A stretch of 64,000 nt of DNA from Gammaproteobacteria bacterium (lineage in GTDB: Bacteria > Pseudomonadota > Gammaproteobacteria > Methylococcales > Methylococcaceae), in assembly GCA_009922685.1 (NCBI GenBank), contig RFVA01000005.1:1-64000 (forward strand), given 5' to 3'. The translations under genes and the position numbers were made by a program. The first letter of the stretch is position 1; every line of letters starts with the position of its first letter. The notes below the pieces were generated by a model. It was not told where the DNA came from. It did no database searches and saw only the letters and a program-made list of their open reading frames with translations. Shown piece after piece: positions 27,663-37,479 of the stretch.

Positions 27663-30600
27663 GGGGAATCATCCGGTTCGCGGTCCATCATGCCCCTGTG
27701 ATCATCGCACTAGCCCTCGTCCTCCTGGGCTATGGGTCCTATCGTCTGAGCCACGCAGGGCTTGATATCTTCCCAGAATTTTCAGCCCCACGCGTCGTCA
27801 TCCAGACCGAGGCCACGGGCTTTACTGCGGAGCAGACCGAAACCCTCATTACCCAGCGAATCGAGAGGCATCTCGCCGGCCTGATCGGCCTTGAGAGCCT
27901 TCGTTCAGAATCCATTCAGGGGCTCTCCATCATCACCGCGGTGTTCAAGGAAGGCACCGACATCTACCGAAACCGTCAATTGGTTGGGGAACGCCTTGGA
28001 GGGCTTGCCGGGGAATGGCCCCGCGGGGCCGGGTCCCCGGTCATGGTTCCCCTGTCCTCGGCGTCGGCGACCATTCTCACCATCGGCCTTGAATCCGACC
28101 AGCAGTCCTCTATGGCGCTTCGCGACCTCGTCGACTGGACACTGGTGCCTAGGCTTCTAGCGGTTCCGGGCGTTGCTGATGTGAATGTTTTTGGTGGTGA
28201 TGTTCGACAACTCCAAATACAGCCTGACTTTGACCGCCTGAGACGACATGGACTGAGCCTTGATGACCTCATCAAGGCCGCCGAAGAGGCCACCGGCATG
28301 CCCGGCTCGGGATTTATTGAAAACGCCAACCAGCGACTGGTCGTCAATGTTCAGGGGCTTCCAGCGACAGCCGATAGCCTTGAAAACGTTGTCCTCCTTC
28401 GGAAAGAGGGTCATCAGGTCACGCTTGGCGAGGTCGCTACGATAACCATGGCGGGAAGGCCACCGATCGGTGCAGCAGCCATTGGCGGCAAGCCCGCCAT
28501 GGTTCTCATGGTCATCGGTCAATTAGGCGCCAACACCCTCAGCGTTTCAAGGGCCCTTGAAGTCACGCTTGAGGAGATGACGCCGCTGATCGAAAACCAG
28601 GGGATTCGTTTCTACCCGCATCTGTTTAGGCCCGCGGACTACATCGAACGCTCCCTTGAAAATCTCTCGGGCCATCTTTTACTTGGCGCTCTGCTCGTCG
28701 TCGCCATACTTTATGCATTCCTCTTGAACCTCAAGATCGCCCTCATCCCAGCGATCGCTATCCCGCTCTCGCTTTTAGCCGCCGCGGTTACGCTGCTGGC
28801 CGTTGGGGTCCATCTCAATATTATGGTCCTTGGGGGTCTCGCCATTGCGCTTGGGGAAGTTGTCGACGATGCCATTATTGATACCGAGAATATTTTTCGG
28901 CGCCTTAGGGAAAACCATCTCGCGACCCGCCCTCGTAGTGCCCTAAGAATCGTCTTCGAGGCCTCCATGGAGGTCCGCGCCTCCGTCACCTATGCCAGCT
29001 TTATCGTCGCCCTCGTATTCCTTCCCCTACTGACCCTTGGAGGAGTCTCCGGGCGTCTGTTTGCCCCTTTGGGGACGGCCTACATCCTTGCGATTCTAGC
29101 CTCCCTTATCGTGGCACTCACCGTGACGCCCGCCCTTTGCACCCTGCTGATCGGGCGCTCAGAACATGGCCATACCAAGTCCCTCAAGGCCCAGGGGGAG
29201 CCTCCCTTAATGCGTTGGCTGATCCCTTATTATCGGCGCCTATTGACCCTCAGCATGGAGCAACCGCGGAAGATCTTGGGGCTTTCGATCGCCCTTTGCA
29301 CTGTCGCGCTTTTGCTGATCCCCTTTCTCGGCGGAGACTTTCTTCCAGCGCTCCGAGAGGGACACTACATCGTTCACACGACGAGCCTTCCTGGGACCTC
29401 ATTGGATGAATCCATTCGAAGTGGACGTCAGCTGGTTAAGGAATTCCTCAAGATAGACGGCGTTGAATCGGCCTCCCAATGGGCCGGAAGGGCTGAGCGT
29501 GGGGCGGATACTTATGGCAGTCACTACAGTGAATACGAAGTTCGCCTAAAATCAATGAGCGGCCAAGAACAGGCCGATGTGTTAACGGCGATGAGAAAAG
29601 TGCTCGCCACTTTCCCAGGACTCCTCTTTGAAGCCAATACCTTTCTGACCGAGCGGGTCGAAGAGACGATTTCAGGCTACACGGCACCGATCGTCATCAA
29701 CCTCTATGGCCGTGAGCTGGCCCTGCTTGATGAAAAAGCCCAACAACTCGCCGGCCGGATCAAAAAAATACGGGGCGCGACCGATGTTCAGCTTCGCTCA
29801 CCGCCAGGCACCCCCATGATCGATATCCGATTGAATCCTGAGAGCCTCCTGGCGGCAGGTTTTCGTCCCATGGAGGTCGCAGGCTTTGTGCAGACCGCCC
29901 TCAAAGGCCGGACCGTTGGAACGTTTCACCTTGAAAATCAGATGCACGACATCGTCGTCATTCTGCCTAAAGACAAGCGCCAGGAGATCGAAGCCATCCG
30001 AACACTGCCGCTGAAAACCCCAGACGGACTCTTGGTTGAACTTCAAGCCCTCGCCGACATAGAACCGACCAGCGGACGCTATAACATTCTCCATCGCGCC
30101 GCACAAAGGGTTCAGACGATCACCGTTCATGTGCGTGGCCGTGACCTTGAATCCTTCATGGAAGAACTCAAGGAAAACGTGCTTGGAACATTCGAATTTC
30201 CTAAGGATATGACGCCTGAAGTCTCAGGTGCGGCGATCGAACAGCGGGAGGCCAGAGAAAGTCTCATCCTCCATAGTCTCGTCGCAGGAACCGGTGTACT
30301 CATTCTCTTGGTGATCGCTATCGGCAGTATTCGCCATGTCCTTTTGACGTTATTGAATCTTCCTTTCTCCCTAGCTGGGGGGGTCGTCGCGGCATGGCTC
30401 TCAGGGAGCAGTCTCTCAGTGGGATCGATGGTCGGTTTTGTGACGCTTTTTGGGATCACCATTAGGAACGCTATCATGCTGGTCTCCCACTACCGGCACT
30501 TGACCGAAGTGGAAGGCCACAGCTGGTCTCTTAAGACCGCCAAGCTTGGAGCAGAGCAGCGGCTGCCATCGATTCTGATGACGGCCCTGGTCACTGCTCT

Positions 30601-30781
30601 GGCCCTCCTGCCTATCGCTATTGATAGCGACAATCCTGGACGGGAAATCATGGGACCGATGGCCGCGGTCATTATTGGGGGCCTCATCTCATCGACTCTG
30701 CTGACCTTGCTGGTCCTCCCCATCGTCCTCGCCCGTTATGGGCATTTCGGTCAAGGCAATGGCTTTATAGGGTCAAGATAG
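27656..30781 (+). CDS. CzcA/CusA-type RND heavy-metal efflux pump
   Basis: 1041-residue inner-membrane proton antiporter that would export metal ions from the periplasm or cytoplasm through a tripartite complex. It has the RND layout: helix 1 (near 15-30), a large periplasmic loop, helices 2-6 (about 340-500), a second loop and helices 8-12 (about 860-1030). Helix 4 reads LGGLAIALGEVVDDAIIDTENIF, the acidic proton-relay motif of the metal (HME) subgroup. The metal cannot be assigned: the methionine triad of CusA was not verified. The stop overlaps the convergent CDF gene by nine bases. Confidence 0.9.
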   Translation: MLRGIIRFAVHHAPVIIALALVLLGYGSYRLSHAGLDIFPEFSAPRVVIQTEATGFTAEQTETLITQRIERHLAGLIGLESLRSESIQGLSIITAVFKEGTDIYRNRQLVGERLGGLAGEWPRGAGSPVMVPLSSASATILTIGLESDQQSSMALRDLVDWTLVPRLLAVPGVADVNVFGGDVRQLQIQPDFDRLRRHGLSLDDLIKAAEEATGMPGSGFIENANQRLVVNVQGLPATADSLENVVLLRKEGHQVTLGEVATITMAGRPPIGAAAIGGKPAMVLMVIGQLGANTLSVSRALEVTLEEMTPLIENQGIRFYPHLFRPADYIERSLENLSGHLLLGALLVVAILYAFLLNLKIALIPAIAIPLSLLAAAVTLLAVGVHLNIMVLGGLAIALGEVVDDAIIDTENIFRRLRENHLATRPRSALRIVFEASMEVRASVTYASFIVALVFLPLLTLGGVSGRLFAPLGTAYILAILASLIVALTVTPALCTLLIGRSEHGHTKSLKAQGEPPLMRWLIPYYRRLLTLSMEQPRKILGLSIALCTVALLLIPFLGGDFLPALREGHYIVHTTSLPGTSLDESIRSGRQLVKEFLKIDGVESASQWAGRAERGADTYGSHYSEYEVRLKSMSGQEQADVLTAMRKVLATFPGLLFEANTFLTERVEETISGYTAPIVINLYGRELALLDEKAQQLAGRIKKIRGATDVQLRSPPGTPMIDIRLNPESLLAAGFRPMEVAGFVQTALKGRTVGTFHLENQMHDIVVILPKDKRQEIEAIRTLPLKTPDGLLVELQALADIEPTSGRYNILHRAAQRVQTITVHVRGRDLESFMEELKENVLGTFEFPKDMTPEVSGAAIEQREARESLILHSLVAGTGVLILLVIAIGSIRHVLLTLLNLPFSLAGGVVAAWLSGSSLSVGSMVGFVTLFGITIRNAIMLVSHYRHLTEVEGHSWSLKTAKLGAEQRLPSILMTALVTALALLPIAIDSDNPGREIMGPMAAVIIGGLISSTLLTLLVLPIVLARYGHFGQGNGFIGSR

Positions 30782-31723
30782 CGGGCGCAGCCCGACATCA
30801 CAATAAAGGCCTTTACTGCAAACGCCCTCGGTCTCAAACTGCCATGTGGTATGGGTAATCCTATAGTGCTCCGCCATCATGGCCGTCAGCTGGTCACGAA
30901 GGATGGCGGACGCACTCACCGGCATATCTTCTACCATCACATGGGCCGAAAAAAAGCGATGCTGACGGGAAAGGCTCCAGACATGAAGATCATGAAGACC
31001 CATCACCCCTTCCGTCTGCATGAGATCGCGAATCAGGGCATCGACATCGATATCGGCAGGGGTTGCCTCCATCAAGATATCGAACGCTTCACCGATCATT
31101 CGGATGACACTAAAAAGAATAAGAACTGACATCAAGATACTCACCAGAGGATCAAGCCAGTTGAGGCCGGTCAGAAGAATTCCCACTCCTGCGGCAATCG
31201 CTCCCACATTCGAGAGCACATCCCCAAGGAGATGAAGAAAGGCACTGCGAAGATTGAGATCCTCCTTTGAGCCATGGCTCACTAGCCAGGCTGTCAGGAG
31301 ATTGACTATGAGAGCGGCAGCGCCGACCGTCATCATGAGATCCGCCTCAACGGGCGCTGGGGCGTCAAAACGCCTAATGGCTTCGACACAGATCCCAACA
31401 GCAATAAACCCGAGAGTGCTTGCATTGATCAGTGCGGCTAGGATCCCCATGCGATGATAACCATAGGTCTTGTTCGCATGAGCGGGTCGTCCGGCCAGAT
31501 GGACCGCAAAAAAAGACAGGGCAAGCGCTGCCACATCGGTGAGGTTATGGGCCGCGTCCGTCAGCAAGGCAAGACTATGAGCACGAAATCCGGCCGCAGC
31601 CTCAAACCCCACGAACCCCAGCGTCAAAACGAGTGCCCACAAAAGGCGCCGCTGCGTCCGTCCATGAGGAGCGACCCCATGATCGTGGTGATGATGGTGA
31701 TGTCCTTCGTGGCCGTGTCCCAC
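30773..31723 (-). CDS. cation diffusion facilitator, CzcD/ZitB-like
   Basis: 316-residue inner-membrane Zn/Co/Cd-type exporter. The N-terminus is histidine-rich (HGHEGHHHHHHDHG), six hydrophobic helices follow with the metal-site motifs LLTDAAHNLTDVAAL (helix 2) and FLHLLGDVLSNVGAI (helix 5), each with the H/D-xxx-D pair, and a C-terminal cytoplasmic domain ends the protein. The start is a GTG at 31723 with GGGAG upstream; an ATG 32 codons earlier gives a non-conserved extension. It converges on the RND pump, so both belong to one metal-resistance area. Confidence 0.88.
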   Translation of the reverse strand: MGHGHEGHHHHHHDHGVAPHGRTQRRLLWALVLTLGFVGFEAAAGFRAHSLALLTDAAHNLTDVAALALSFFAVHLAGRPAHANKTYGYHRMGILAALINASTLGFIAVGICVEAIRRFDAPAPVEADLMMTVGAAALIVNLLTAWLVSHGSKEDLNLRSAFLHLLGDVLSNVGAIAAGVGILLTGLNWLDPLVSILMSVLILFSVIRMIGEAFDILMEATPADIDVDALIRDLMQTEGVMGLHDLHVWSLSRQHRFFSAHVMVEDMPVSASAILRDQLTAMMAEHYRITHTTWQFETEGVCSKGLYCDVGLRPLS

Positions 31724-31845
31724 TGATGATCGCTCCCAAAGCCCAGTTAGTGACCCCCGGCAGCACCAGGGACCTCGGGAGTAGACGCTAGCTACCCCTT
31801 CTTGGGTGCATACTACCACTCCATGTTTACCCTCAGAGCCCCCCT

Positions 31846-32679
31846 ATGACATTTCGGCTTCGACATTCTTTCTTCGCCTTAACGGTGACCCTCGCATCCA
31901 CTCTTTTGCCGATCCCCTCTGAGGCCGAAGTCACCCTGACCTACCATCTCAACGTCGACGGCCAGGCATCGACGCAGGCTCTTCATGTCAACGATCAGAG
32001 GGCTTGGATGAAAGGCCTCGGCGGCAACGACCGCTGGGACCTCATCTTTGATGCGGCCACAACCACTTGGGCACTCATCGATCATCAGCAACAAGAAACG
32101 CTCGCCTTTCGACAGAAAGATCTGAAAAAGATTGAGGGGCAGATCCATGCGCTAGGCCCTCTTCTTGAGGGGCTAAAAGGTTCTCTTAAGACCCCTCCAG
32201 GAGATCAAGGGGGTCTCTTGCAAAACCTCCTCAAAAAAGGCCACCCTGAAGGCAAGGAGATACCAGACCCCAAGGCACCGACCTGGACATTGAAGGCCAC
32301 AGGAACCAAGGAACACGTGGCACGGCTGACCTGCCTTCCGTTCGAAATCCGTCACGGATCAAAGGAGGGGTTGAGCATTTGCCCTCTAAGCCTTTCACAT
32401 CTCGATATCCCACCCGCTGAGAGAGCGACCCTTTCAAGGCTTCTAGAAGAGGCCACCGGCATTCTCATGGCGGCTCAAGGCCTTATCGCCACCAAGACTA
32501 TTCCAAGACTCACTGAAAAGGAGCTCAAACAGCTCAACGGCCTCCCACTCTCGGTGCGATCGCTCACCCCCAGCAAACCGGGATCGCTGCGCCTTGAAAG
32601 CATCGAGATTCAGGCGCATTCTGATGTGGAGCCTCGGTGGCCTCAAAACTACCGGCAACGAAAAATCAAACTCTGGTAA
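31846..32679 (+). CDS. secreted protein, unknown
   Basis: 277 residues with a signal peptide (about 1-27, cleavage near SEA-EVT). The N-terminal part (LTYHLNVDGQASTQALHVNDQRAWMKG) looks like a beta-rich domain similar in style to DUF4412-type periplasmic proteins, with a central helical, lysine/glycine-rich section (residues 90-150). No family can be named with confidence. It is divergent from the CDF exporter and 27 bases upstream of the permease. Confidence 0.5.
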   Translation: MTFRLRHSFFALTVTLASTLLPIPSEAEVTLTYHLNVDGQASTQALHVNDQRAWMKGLGGNDRWDLIFDAATTTWALIDHQQQETLAFRQKDLKKIEGQIHALGPLLEGLKGSLKTPPGDQGGLLQNLLKKGHPEGKEIPDPKAPTWTLKATGTKEHVARLTCLPFEIRHGSKEGLSICPLSLSHLDIPPAERATLSRLLEEATGILMAAQGLIATKTIPRLTEKELKQLNGLPLSVRSLTPSKPGSLRLESIEIQAHSDVEPRWPQNYRQRKIKLW

Positions 32680-32706
32680 ACGCCCCCCCTCTTCCTGCCA
32701 AGATCA

Positions 32707-34119
32707 ATGCCCCTCCAACAAAACGCTGGCCATCCAACTCCACTGCAACTCGAAAGAGCTCTGGGACCACTGACCGCAGGCGCGCTTCTTGCCGGGACCG
32801 TGATTGGCACAGGGATCTTTCTGGTGCCTTCGACCATGGCCAGAGAAACGGGATCGGTGGCGGGGGTCTTCTTGGTGTGGCTATTCGGCGCCATCCTATC
32901 GCTCTGTGGCGCCTTCACCTACGCCGAACTAGGATCGAGCCTCCCCGCCGCGGGCGGTGAATACGTTTTTTTGAGGAAAGCCTATGGCCCCCTTTGGGGC
33001 TTCCTCTTTGGCTGGCAACAGATTGTGATCGGAAAGACAGGATCCATTGCCGCTATCGGGCTTGCGGCAAGCCTCTTTCTGAGTCATTTCTACACCCCTC
33101 TCACCGAAGATATCCTCACCATCGACGGCTTCCAGATATCCGGCATGCAGGTCGTCGCCATCGGCTGGATTGCCCTGATGACCTTCATCAATGTCTTTGG
33201 AGTTGGCCGTGGAGGCGCCCTTCAGGCGCTGCTGACCGCCTTGAAGCTTGGCGCCATCCTCGGCCTCATCGGGATCGCCTTTACCTCGGGAGAGGGATCC
33301 TGGGATCATTTCACAGCGACGTCAACGGCGTCGACCGAAACACCAACCCGAGGGACCTTCATCGGTTACGGCGCCGCTCTTGCGGCGGCACTTTGGGCCT
33401 ATGATGGCTGGAACAATCTCACCATGGTCAGCGGTGAAATACGTCAGCCCCACAAGACCATTCCTCGGGTGTTGATCATTGGGATTCTCGGGGTGGCGGC
33501 CATCTACATTCTCACGAACATCGCCTATTTTCTGATCCTCCCTCTAGAAGAGGTTCAAAAAACCCAAGGCGTGGCGCAAGAGGTAGCCATTCGCCTGCTC
33601 GGAGAGAATGGCGGCAAGGCGCTGACTCTTGCTGCCATCCTGTCGACCCTCGCGGCATTAAATGGCGCCATTCTCGCGGGGGCGAGAATTTTCTATGCCA
33701 TGGCCGACGATGGCCTCTTGTACCGGGGCCTCAATCGACTGCACCCTCGGTTCAAAACACCCATCCGCGCCTTGTTGCTGCAAGCCCTTCTCGCCACCCT
33801 CTTGATCTTGATCTTAGGCCACGACAAGGTCGCCTTTGAGCGGGTCCTCGACTACGCGCTCCTTGGAACCTGGGGCTTCTATGGACTGACCTCCATCGCA
33901 GTCATCGTCCTTCGGGTTCGCCATCCAGAACTTCCACGACCTTACCTGACGGTGGGCTATCCCTATATTCCCCTCATCTTCAGCCTAGTGGCCGTCCTCT
34001 TTTGCTGCAGCATTGCCTTGAGACGTCCAGAAGAAAGTCTCTTAGGACTCGCCCTTCTCTTACTCGGGGTCCCTTTCTACCTCTACTTCAAAGGATCAAC
34101 ACCCCAAGTCAAACCCTGA
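32707..34119 (+). CDS. APC-family amino acid permease
   Basis: 470 residues with twelve predicted helices. The first helix contains GTVIGTGIFLVPSTMA, the GxGIF substrate-binding loop of the amino acid-polyamine-organocation superfamily, and helix 3 region has AYGPLWGFLFGWQQ. The helix 6 segment AALWAYDGWNNLTMVSGEIRQPHKTIPR is typical of the LAT/YfnA-type cationic or neutral amino acid exchangers. The substrate is not predictable. It may be co-transcribed with the upstream secreted protein. Confidence 0.85.
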   Translation: MPLQQNAGHPTPLQLERALGPLTAGALLAGTVIGTGIFLVPSTMARETGSVAGVFLVWLFGAILSLCGAFTYAELGSSLPAAGGEYVFLRKAYGPLWGFLFGWQQIVIGKTGSIAAIGLAASLFLSHFYTPLTEDILTIDGFQISGMQVVAIGWIALMTFINVFGVGRGGALQALLTALKLGAILGLIGIAFTSGEGSWDHFTATSTASTETPTRGTFIGYGAALAAALWAYDGWNNLTMVSGEIRQPHKTIPRVLIIGILGVAAIYILTNIAYFLILPLEEVQKTQGVAQEVAIRLLGENGGKALTLAAILSTLAALNGAILAGARIFYAMADDGLLYRGLNRLHPRFKTPIRALLLQALLATLLILILGHDKVAFERVLDYALLGTWGFYGLTSIAVIVLRVRHPELPRPYLTVGYPYIPLIFSLVAVLFCCSIALRRPEESLLGLALLLLGVPFYLYFKGSTPQVKP

Positions 34120-34205
34120 ACTTCCATCAAAAATAAAGGTCATTGTGAAAGCTTCCTCAAGGGGGCATTGTTGAATCCTCAAAATAACAACAAAGAGGTG
34201 ACCTT

Positions 34206-34493
34206 ATGTTCGGTGGACTGATCGCCATTTTGATCGCACTCTGGTTTTACCGTTCCGCTGAATCTCGGGATCTTCCGGGGATCCAGTGGGCCATTGCTGG
34301 AGCCATTGCGTTTTATCTACCGAACTTCATTTGGAGCTTGATGATCGCAAAGCCGATGATGAATCAACTACATGCCCAAAATGCGACCGCTATGGCTTCA
34401 CTGCTCGGATTTTCATCGGTTTTCGTGGGTGCAGCCATCGCTGGACTGGTCTATTTTTTGGTGCTTCGGCGGACCAAAAGCACTTTAACCTGA
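34206..34493 (+). CDS. small membrane protein, unknown
   Basis: 95 residues with three hydrophobic stretches: MFGGLIAILIALWFYRSAE, WAIAGAIAFYLPNFIWSLMIA and SSVFVGAAIAGLVYFLVLRR. GAGGTGACCTT lies before the ATG. No family recognised. It is convergent with the peroxiredoxin and shares a terminator with it. Confidence 0.65.
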   Translation: MFGGLIAILIALWFYRSAESRDLPGIQWAIAGAIAFYLPNFIWSLMIAKPMMNQLHAQNATAMASLLGFSSVFVGAAIAGLVYFLVLRRTKSTLT

Positions 34494-34508
34494 TGCGACC
34501 CTATTAAA

Positions 34509-34532
34509 AAAGGCGAACCGAAGTTCGCCTTT
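34509..34532. terminator. bidirectional intrinsic terminator
   Basis: AAAGGCGAAC and GTTCGCCTTT form a ten-base-pair stem with the loop CGAA, flanked by A on the left and T on the right. It sits between the convergent membrane-protein gene and peroxiredoxin gene and can serve both. Confidence 0.85.
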
Positions 34533-34580
34533 TGATCGATCAACGCCTGGGATCTCCAAGCGTTTTGTCTTTCACCCTGA

Positions 34581-35186
34581 TCAAAGATCAGCGGCGTTTT
34601 CCTGAAGGTATGAAGCAACGCCAGCAGCATCGGCCTTCATGCCCTTGTTACCCTTGTTCCAGCCCGCAGGACATACTTCACCGTGCTCTTCAAAGAACTG
34701 AAGAGCATCCACCATGCGAATCAGTTCGTCCATGTTACGGCCCAGGGGAAGATCATTGACCACCTGGTGACGGACCACGCCATTTTTATCGATCAGGAAG
34801 GTTCCCCGATAAGCAATGGCTGCGCCTTCGACTTCGACGTCATAGGCCTTGGTGATGGCATGGCTCACATCAGCGATCATGGTGTAACGAACCGGACCGA
34901 TACCGCCCTTTTCAAGGGGGGTGTTACGCCACGCGGCATGGGTAAACTGAGAGTCAACTGAGACCACCATGACTTCAACACCACGGCTTTTCAATTCGTC
35001 GAGGCGATGATCAAGCGCGACCAGTTCGGTCGGACATACAAAGGTGAAATCCAAGGGGTAAAAGAGGACCGCGGTGGTCTTGCCTTGGGTGCGCTCAGAG
35101 AACGAATAATCATCAATGATGCTGCCACAACCCAACACTGCGGCGGCCTTGAAATCAGGGGCTTTTTTTCCAACCAGTACGCTCAT
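34581..35186 (-). CDS. typical 2-Cys peroxiredoxin (AhpC/TSA)
   Basis: Reduces H2O2 and organic peroxides. 201 residues with the peroxidatic Cys in FYPLDFTFVCPTELVAL (VCP motif) and the resolving Cys in HGEVCPAGWNKG near the C-terminus, plus the GGIGPVRYTMIAD and YF-like C-terminal features of eukaryote-type (Prx1/TSA) 2-Cys proteins. A TATAAT-like element lies at 35210-35215 on the minus strand. No AhpF is nearby, so the reductant is probably thioredoxin. Confidence 0.93.
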   Translation of the reverse strand: MSVLVGKKAPDFKAAAVLGCGSIIDDYSFSERTQGKTTAVLFYPLDFTFVCPTELVALDHRLDELKSRGVEVMVVSVDSQFTHAAWRNTPLEKGGIGPVRYTMIADVSHAITKAYDVEVEGAAIAYRGTFLIDKNGVVRHQVVNDLPLGRNMDELIRMVDALQFFEEHGEVCPAGWNKGNKGMKADAAGVASYLQENAADL

Positions 35187-35316
35187 TCACTTTCTCCGGT
35201 TCGATGAAAATTATAAGGGGAGCCTCCCGGGCCTTCGCTGACGGCCTAACAGGCGGGAGATCCTTCAAAAATTGTACAGTAGATTAGTAGGAAATTGTGC
35301 GGCCAAGCGAAAAGGC

Positions 35317-36414
35317 TTAGACCACACTCCGGCGGGCCCTTACCGCTCCTGCGAGTTGCTCGAGCAAGGCTTCGCTATCCTCCCAGCCCAGACAGGCGTC
35401 GGTGATGCTCTGGCCATAGGTCAGGGGCTTGCCGGCCTCAAGCTTCTGGTTCCCGGCTTGAAGATGGCTTTCTACCATCACGCCAAAGATCCGAAGGTCC
35501 CCACCTGCGATCTGGTCACCGACCTCCTCACTCACCTGCATTTGACGATGATATTGCTTGAGGCTATTGGCATGGCTGAAATCGATCATGATCCGAGTGG
35601 GGAGACCGGCTTTCTCTAGCGCATCAGCAACATGCTGCACGCTGATCGCATCATAGTTTGGACGGTCATTACCGCCCCTTAGAATCACGTGGCAATCCTG
35701 ATTGCCCGTGGTTGAGAAGATGGCGGAATGACCTGATTTTGTGAGCGAGAGGAAGTGGTGGGGACGGCCCGCCGCATGGATTGCATCAAGGGCCACCTGC
35801 ACCCCCCCATCCGTTGCATTCTTGAAGCCCACGGGGCAAGAGAGTCCGGAGGCTAATTCCCGATGTACCTGACTTTCGGTGGTTCTTGCACCGATGGCGC
35901 CCCAAGCAATCAGATCAGAGACGTATTGCGGCGAAATAACATCAAGATACTCGGTTGCTGCAGGCACGCCGAGTTCATTGAGATCCCTTAAAAGGCGGCG
36001 GGCAGTTCTAAGACCCTGATTGATATTGAAGCTCTCATCCAGCTCCGGGTCATTGATAAGTCCTTTCCAACCCACCGTCGTCCTCGGCTTTTCAAAATAA
36101 ACCCGCATAACAATGACCAGGTCATCGGCAAAGCGTTGCTTCGCACCATGAAGGCGCTGGGCATATTCAACAGCGGCCTCTGGATCATGGATTGAACAAG
36201 GACCGATAATCACCAAAAGACGGTCGTCATCCCCTGCCAGAATGCGGTGGATCTCAGTCCGAGCCTGCACCACGGTATCGGCCGCATTGGACGTGATGGG
36301 GAGTTCCTCAAGGGCCTGAACCGGCGCGATCACTTCCCGGATACCAATAATTCTTAGGTCGTCCGTGTTGTAGGCATTGTGCGCGACCGGAACGCTGTTC
36401 TCGGGCTGATTCAT
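35317..36414 (-). CDS. aroG: 3-deoxy-7-phosphoheptulonate synthase (class I)
   Basis: Joins phosphoenolpyruvate and erythrose-4-phosphate in the first step of aromatic amino acid synthesis. 365 residues, the normal AroF/G/H length. Motifs: GPCSIHDP (substrate and metal), KPRTTVGWKGLINDP, ARTTESQVHRE, GFKNATDGGVQVALDAI and DFSHANSLKQ. Which of the Tyr-, Phe- or Trp-sensitive isoforms it is cannot be told, so the symbol stands for the class. A perfect palindrome precedes the gene. Confidence 0.93.
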   Translation of the reverse strand: MNQPENSVPVAHNAYNTDDLRIIGIREVIAPVQALEELPITSNAADTVVQARTEIHRILAGDDDRLLVIIGPCSIHDPEAAVEYAQRLHGAKQRFADDLVIVMRVYFEKPRTTVGWKGLINDPELDESFNINQGLRTARRLLRDLNELGVPAATEYLDVISPQYVSDLIAWGAIGARTTESQVHRELASGLSCPVGFKNATDGGVQVALDAIHAAGRPHHFLSLTKSGHSAIFSTTGNQDCHVILRGGNDRPNYDAISVQHVADALEKAGLPTRIMIDFSHANSLKQYHRQMQVSEEVGDQIAGGDLRIFGVMVESHLQAGNQKLEAGKPLTYGQSITDACLGWEDSEALLEQLAGAVRARRSVV

Positions 36415-36438
36415 AGATTCATTTTCACCAGGTAATGA

Positions 36439-36454
36439 GAATCCCTAGGGATTC
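36439..36454. promoter_or_regulatory. 16-nt perfect palindrome upstream of DAHP synthase
   Basis: GAATCCCTAGGGATTC lies 25-40 bases upstream of the start codon. It does not match the TyrR or TrpR consensus. It could be an operator or a hairpin in the leader. Confidence 0.4.
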
Positions 36455-36504
36455 CTAAAAAGAGCGATAGAGGGCGTATCTTATCGCGGAGGGCCCTCAG
36501 GAGG

Positions 36505-37479
36505 CTACTCAGCGGTCCGATTTACCCCTCCTTGAGACCGTCTCAGACAGAAAATTCCTGGGATGGCGACTACCCCATGACCACTGCCATAGAGGAGGGA
36601 TACCGCCAGAGCCTCCTCCGGGGAAAGCCCCGCGGGGGCCAGAAGAAACACCGCGACGGCCTCACGCTTCCCCCAGTCAGAGACCAACCCCGGAAGAAAA
36701 CTCACCGCAAACAGCAAAAGTGGCCCAAGCCACGCCACTTTAAGAAGACCCTCCGCCGGAAGCCCAAGGCCCGCTGCGGCCAGGACCAGATTGAGAACTA
36801 AGAGGACCTGAATGAGGAGCGACAGAAGGTAGGCATGGGGATTTCTGAAGGGATGAAGGCAGTCGATCACCCGCTCCTGAAGATCCAGAACCCCATGCTT
36901 TAATCGGGACACCATGAAGATAAAGACACCGAGACTGGCAAGGATGAGAAACCCCGCCGCAAGCTGCCCCGGGAGATGCGTCATCGCGGCCTTGAAGGTG
37001 GATTGGTAATAGGGGGTTAAGGCCAACACCATCAACCAAAGGACGACGGTCCCAAGGCAACGATCAATTAATTGGCTGAGGCCAAGCCGTCGATCATCCG
37101 CCAAACCCTTCAGAGCATGGAACCGAGCCCATTCACCCACCACCAGGGGGGGGCCTAATTCGCCTGCGGCCTGGCTAAACCAAAGCCCGAGAAAATAGCG
37201 GCGAAATTCTCCTAAAACTCCGAGCTTCCGCCCGACCAACCACCATCGAAAGGCAAAGAGCAGCAGTAAAAGAGCAAAGACACCACACATGGCAAGGCCA
37301 TAACGAAAATCAAAGCCTTTTAGTGTCTTGAAGAGGATGTCCCGATCCATCCTCAGGAGGAGCCCCCAAAACAAAAGACCCATCAAGCCAGCCCTTAAAA
37401 GCCGGCTTCTCAAGAACGGCTGAAGCCCTTTGAAGGGTTCTAGGCGCTGCAACCGTTGAAAGATCTGGCCCCCTACCAA
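36505..37479 (-). CDS. flippase-like (UPF0104/LPG synthase-like) membrane protein
   Basis: 324 residues with about eight hydrophobic helices. The features LWFSQAAGELGPPLVVGEWARFHALK and LIDRCLGTVVLW match the lysylphosphatidylglycerol synthase transmembrane region/YbhN family, whose members move or modify lipids; no transferase domain is attached. The function is unknown. Its start overlaps the 3' end of the upstream lipoprotein gene (37473), suggesting an operon with it and purL. Confidence 0.75.
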   Translation of the reverse strand: MVGGQIFQRLQRLEPFKGLQPFLRSRLLRAGLMGLLFWGLLLRMDRDILFKTLKGFDFRYGLAMCGVFALLLLLFAFRWWLVGRKLGVLGEFRRYFLGLWFSQAAGELGPPLVVGEWARFHALKGLADDRRLGLSQLIDRCLGTVVLWLMVLALTPYYQSTFKAAMTHLPGQLAAGFLILASLGVFIFMVSRLKHGVLDLQERVIDCLHPFRNPHAYLLSLLIQVLLVLNLVLAAAGLGLPAEGLLKVAWLGPLLLFAVSFLPGLVSDWGKREAVAVFLLAPAGLSPEEALAVSLLYGSGHGVVAIPGIFCLRRSQGGVNRTAE

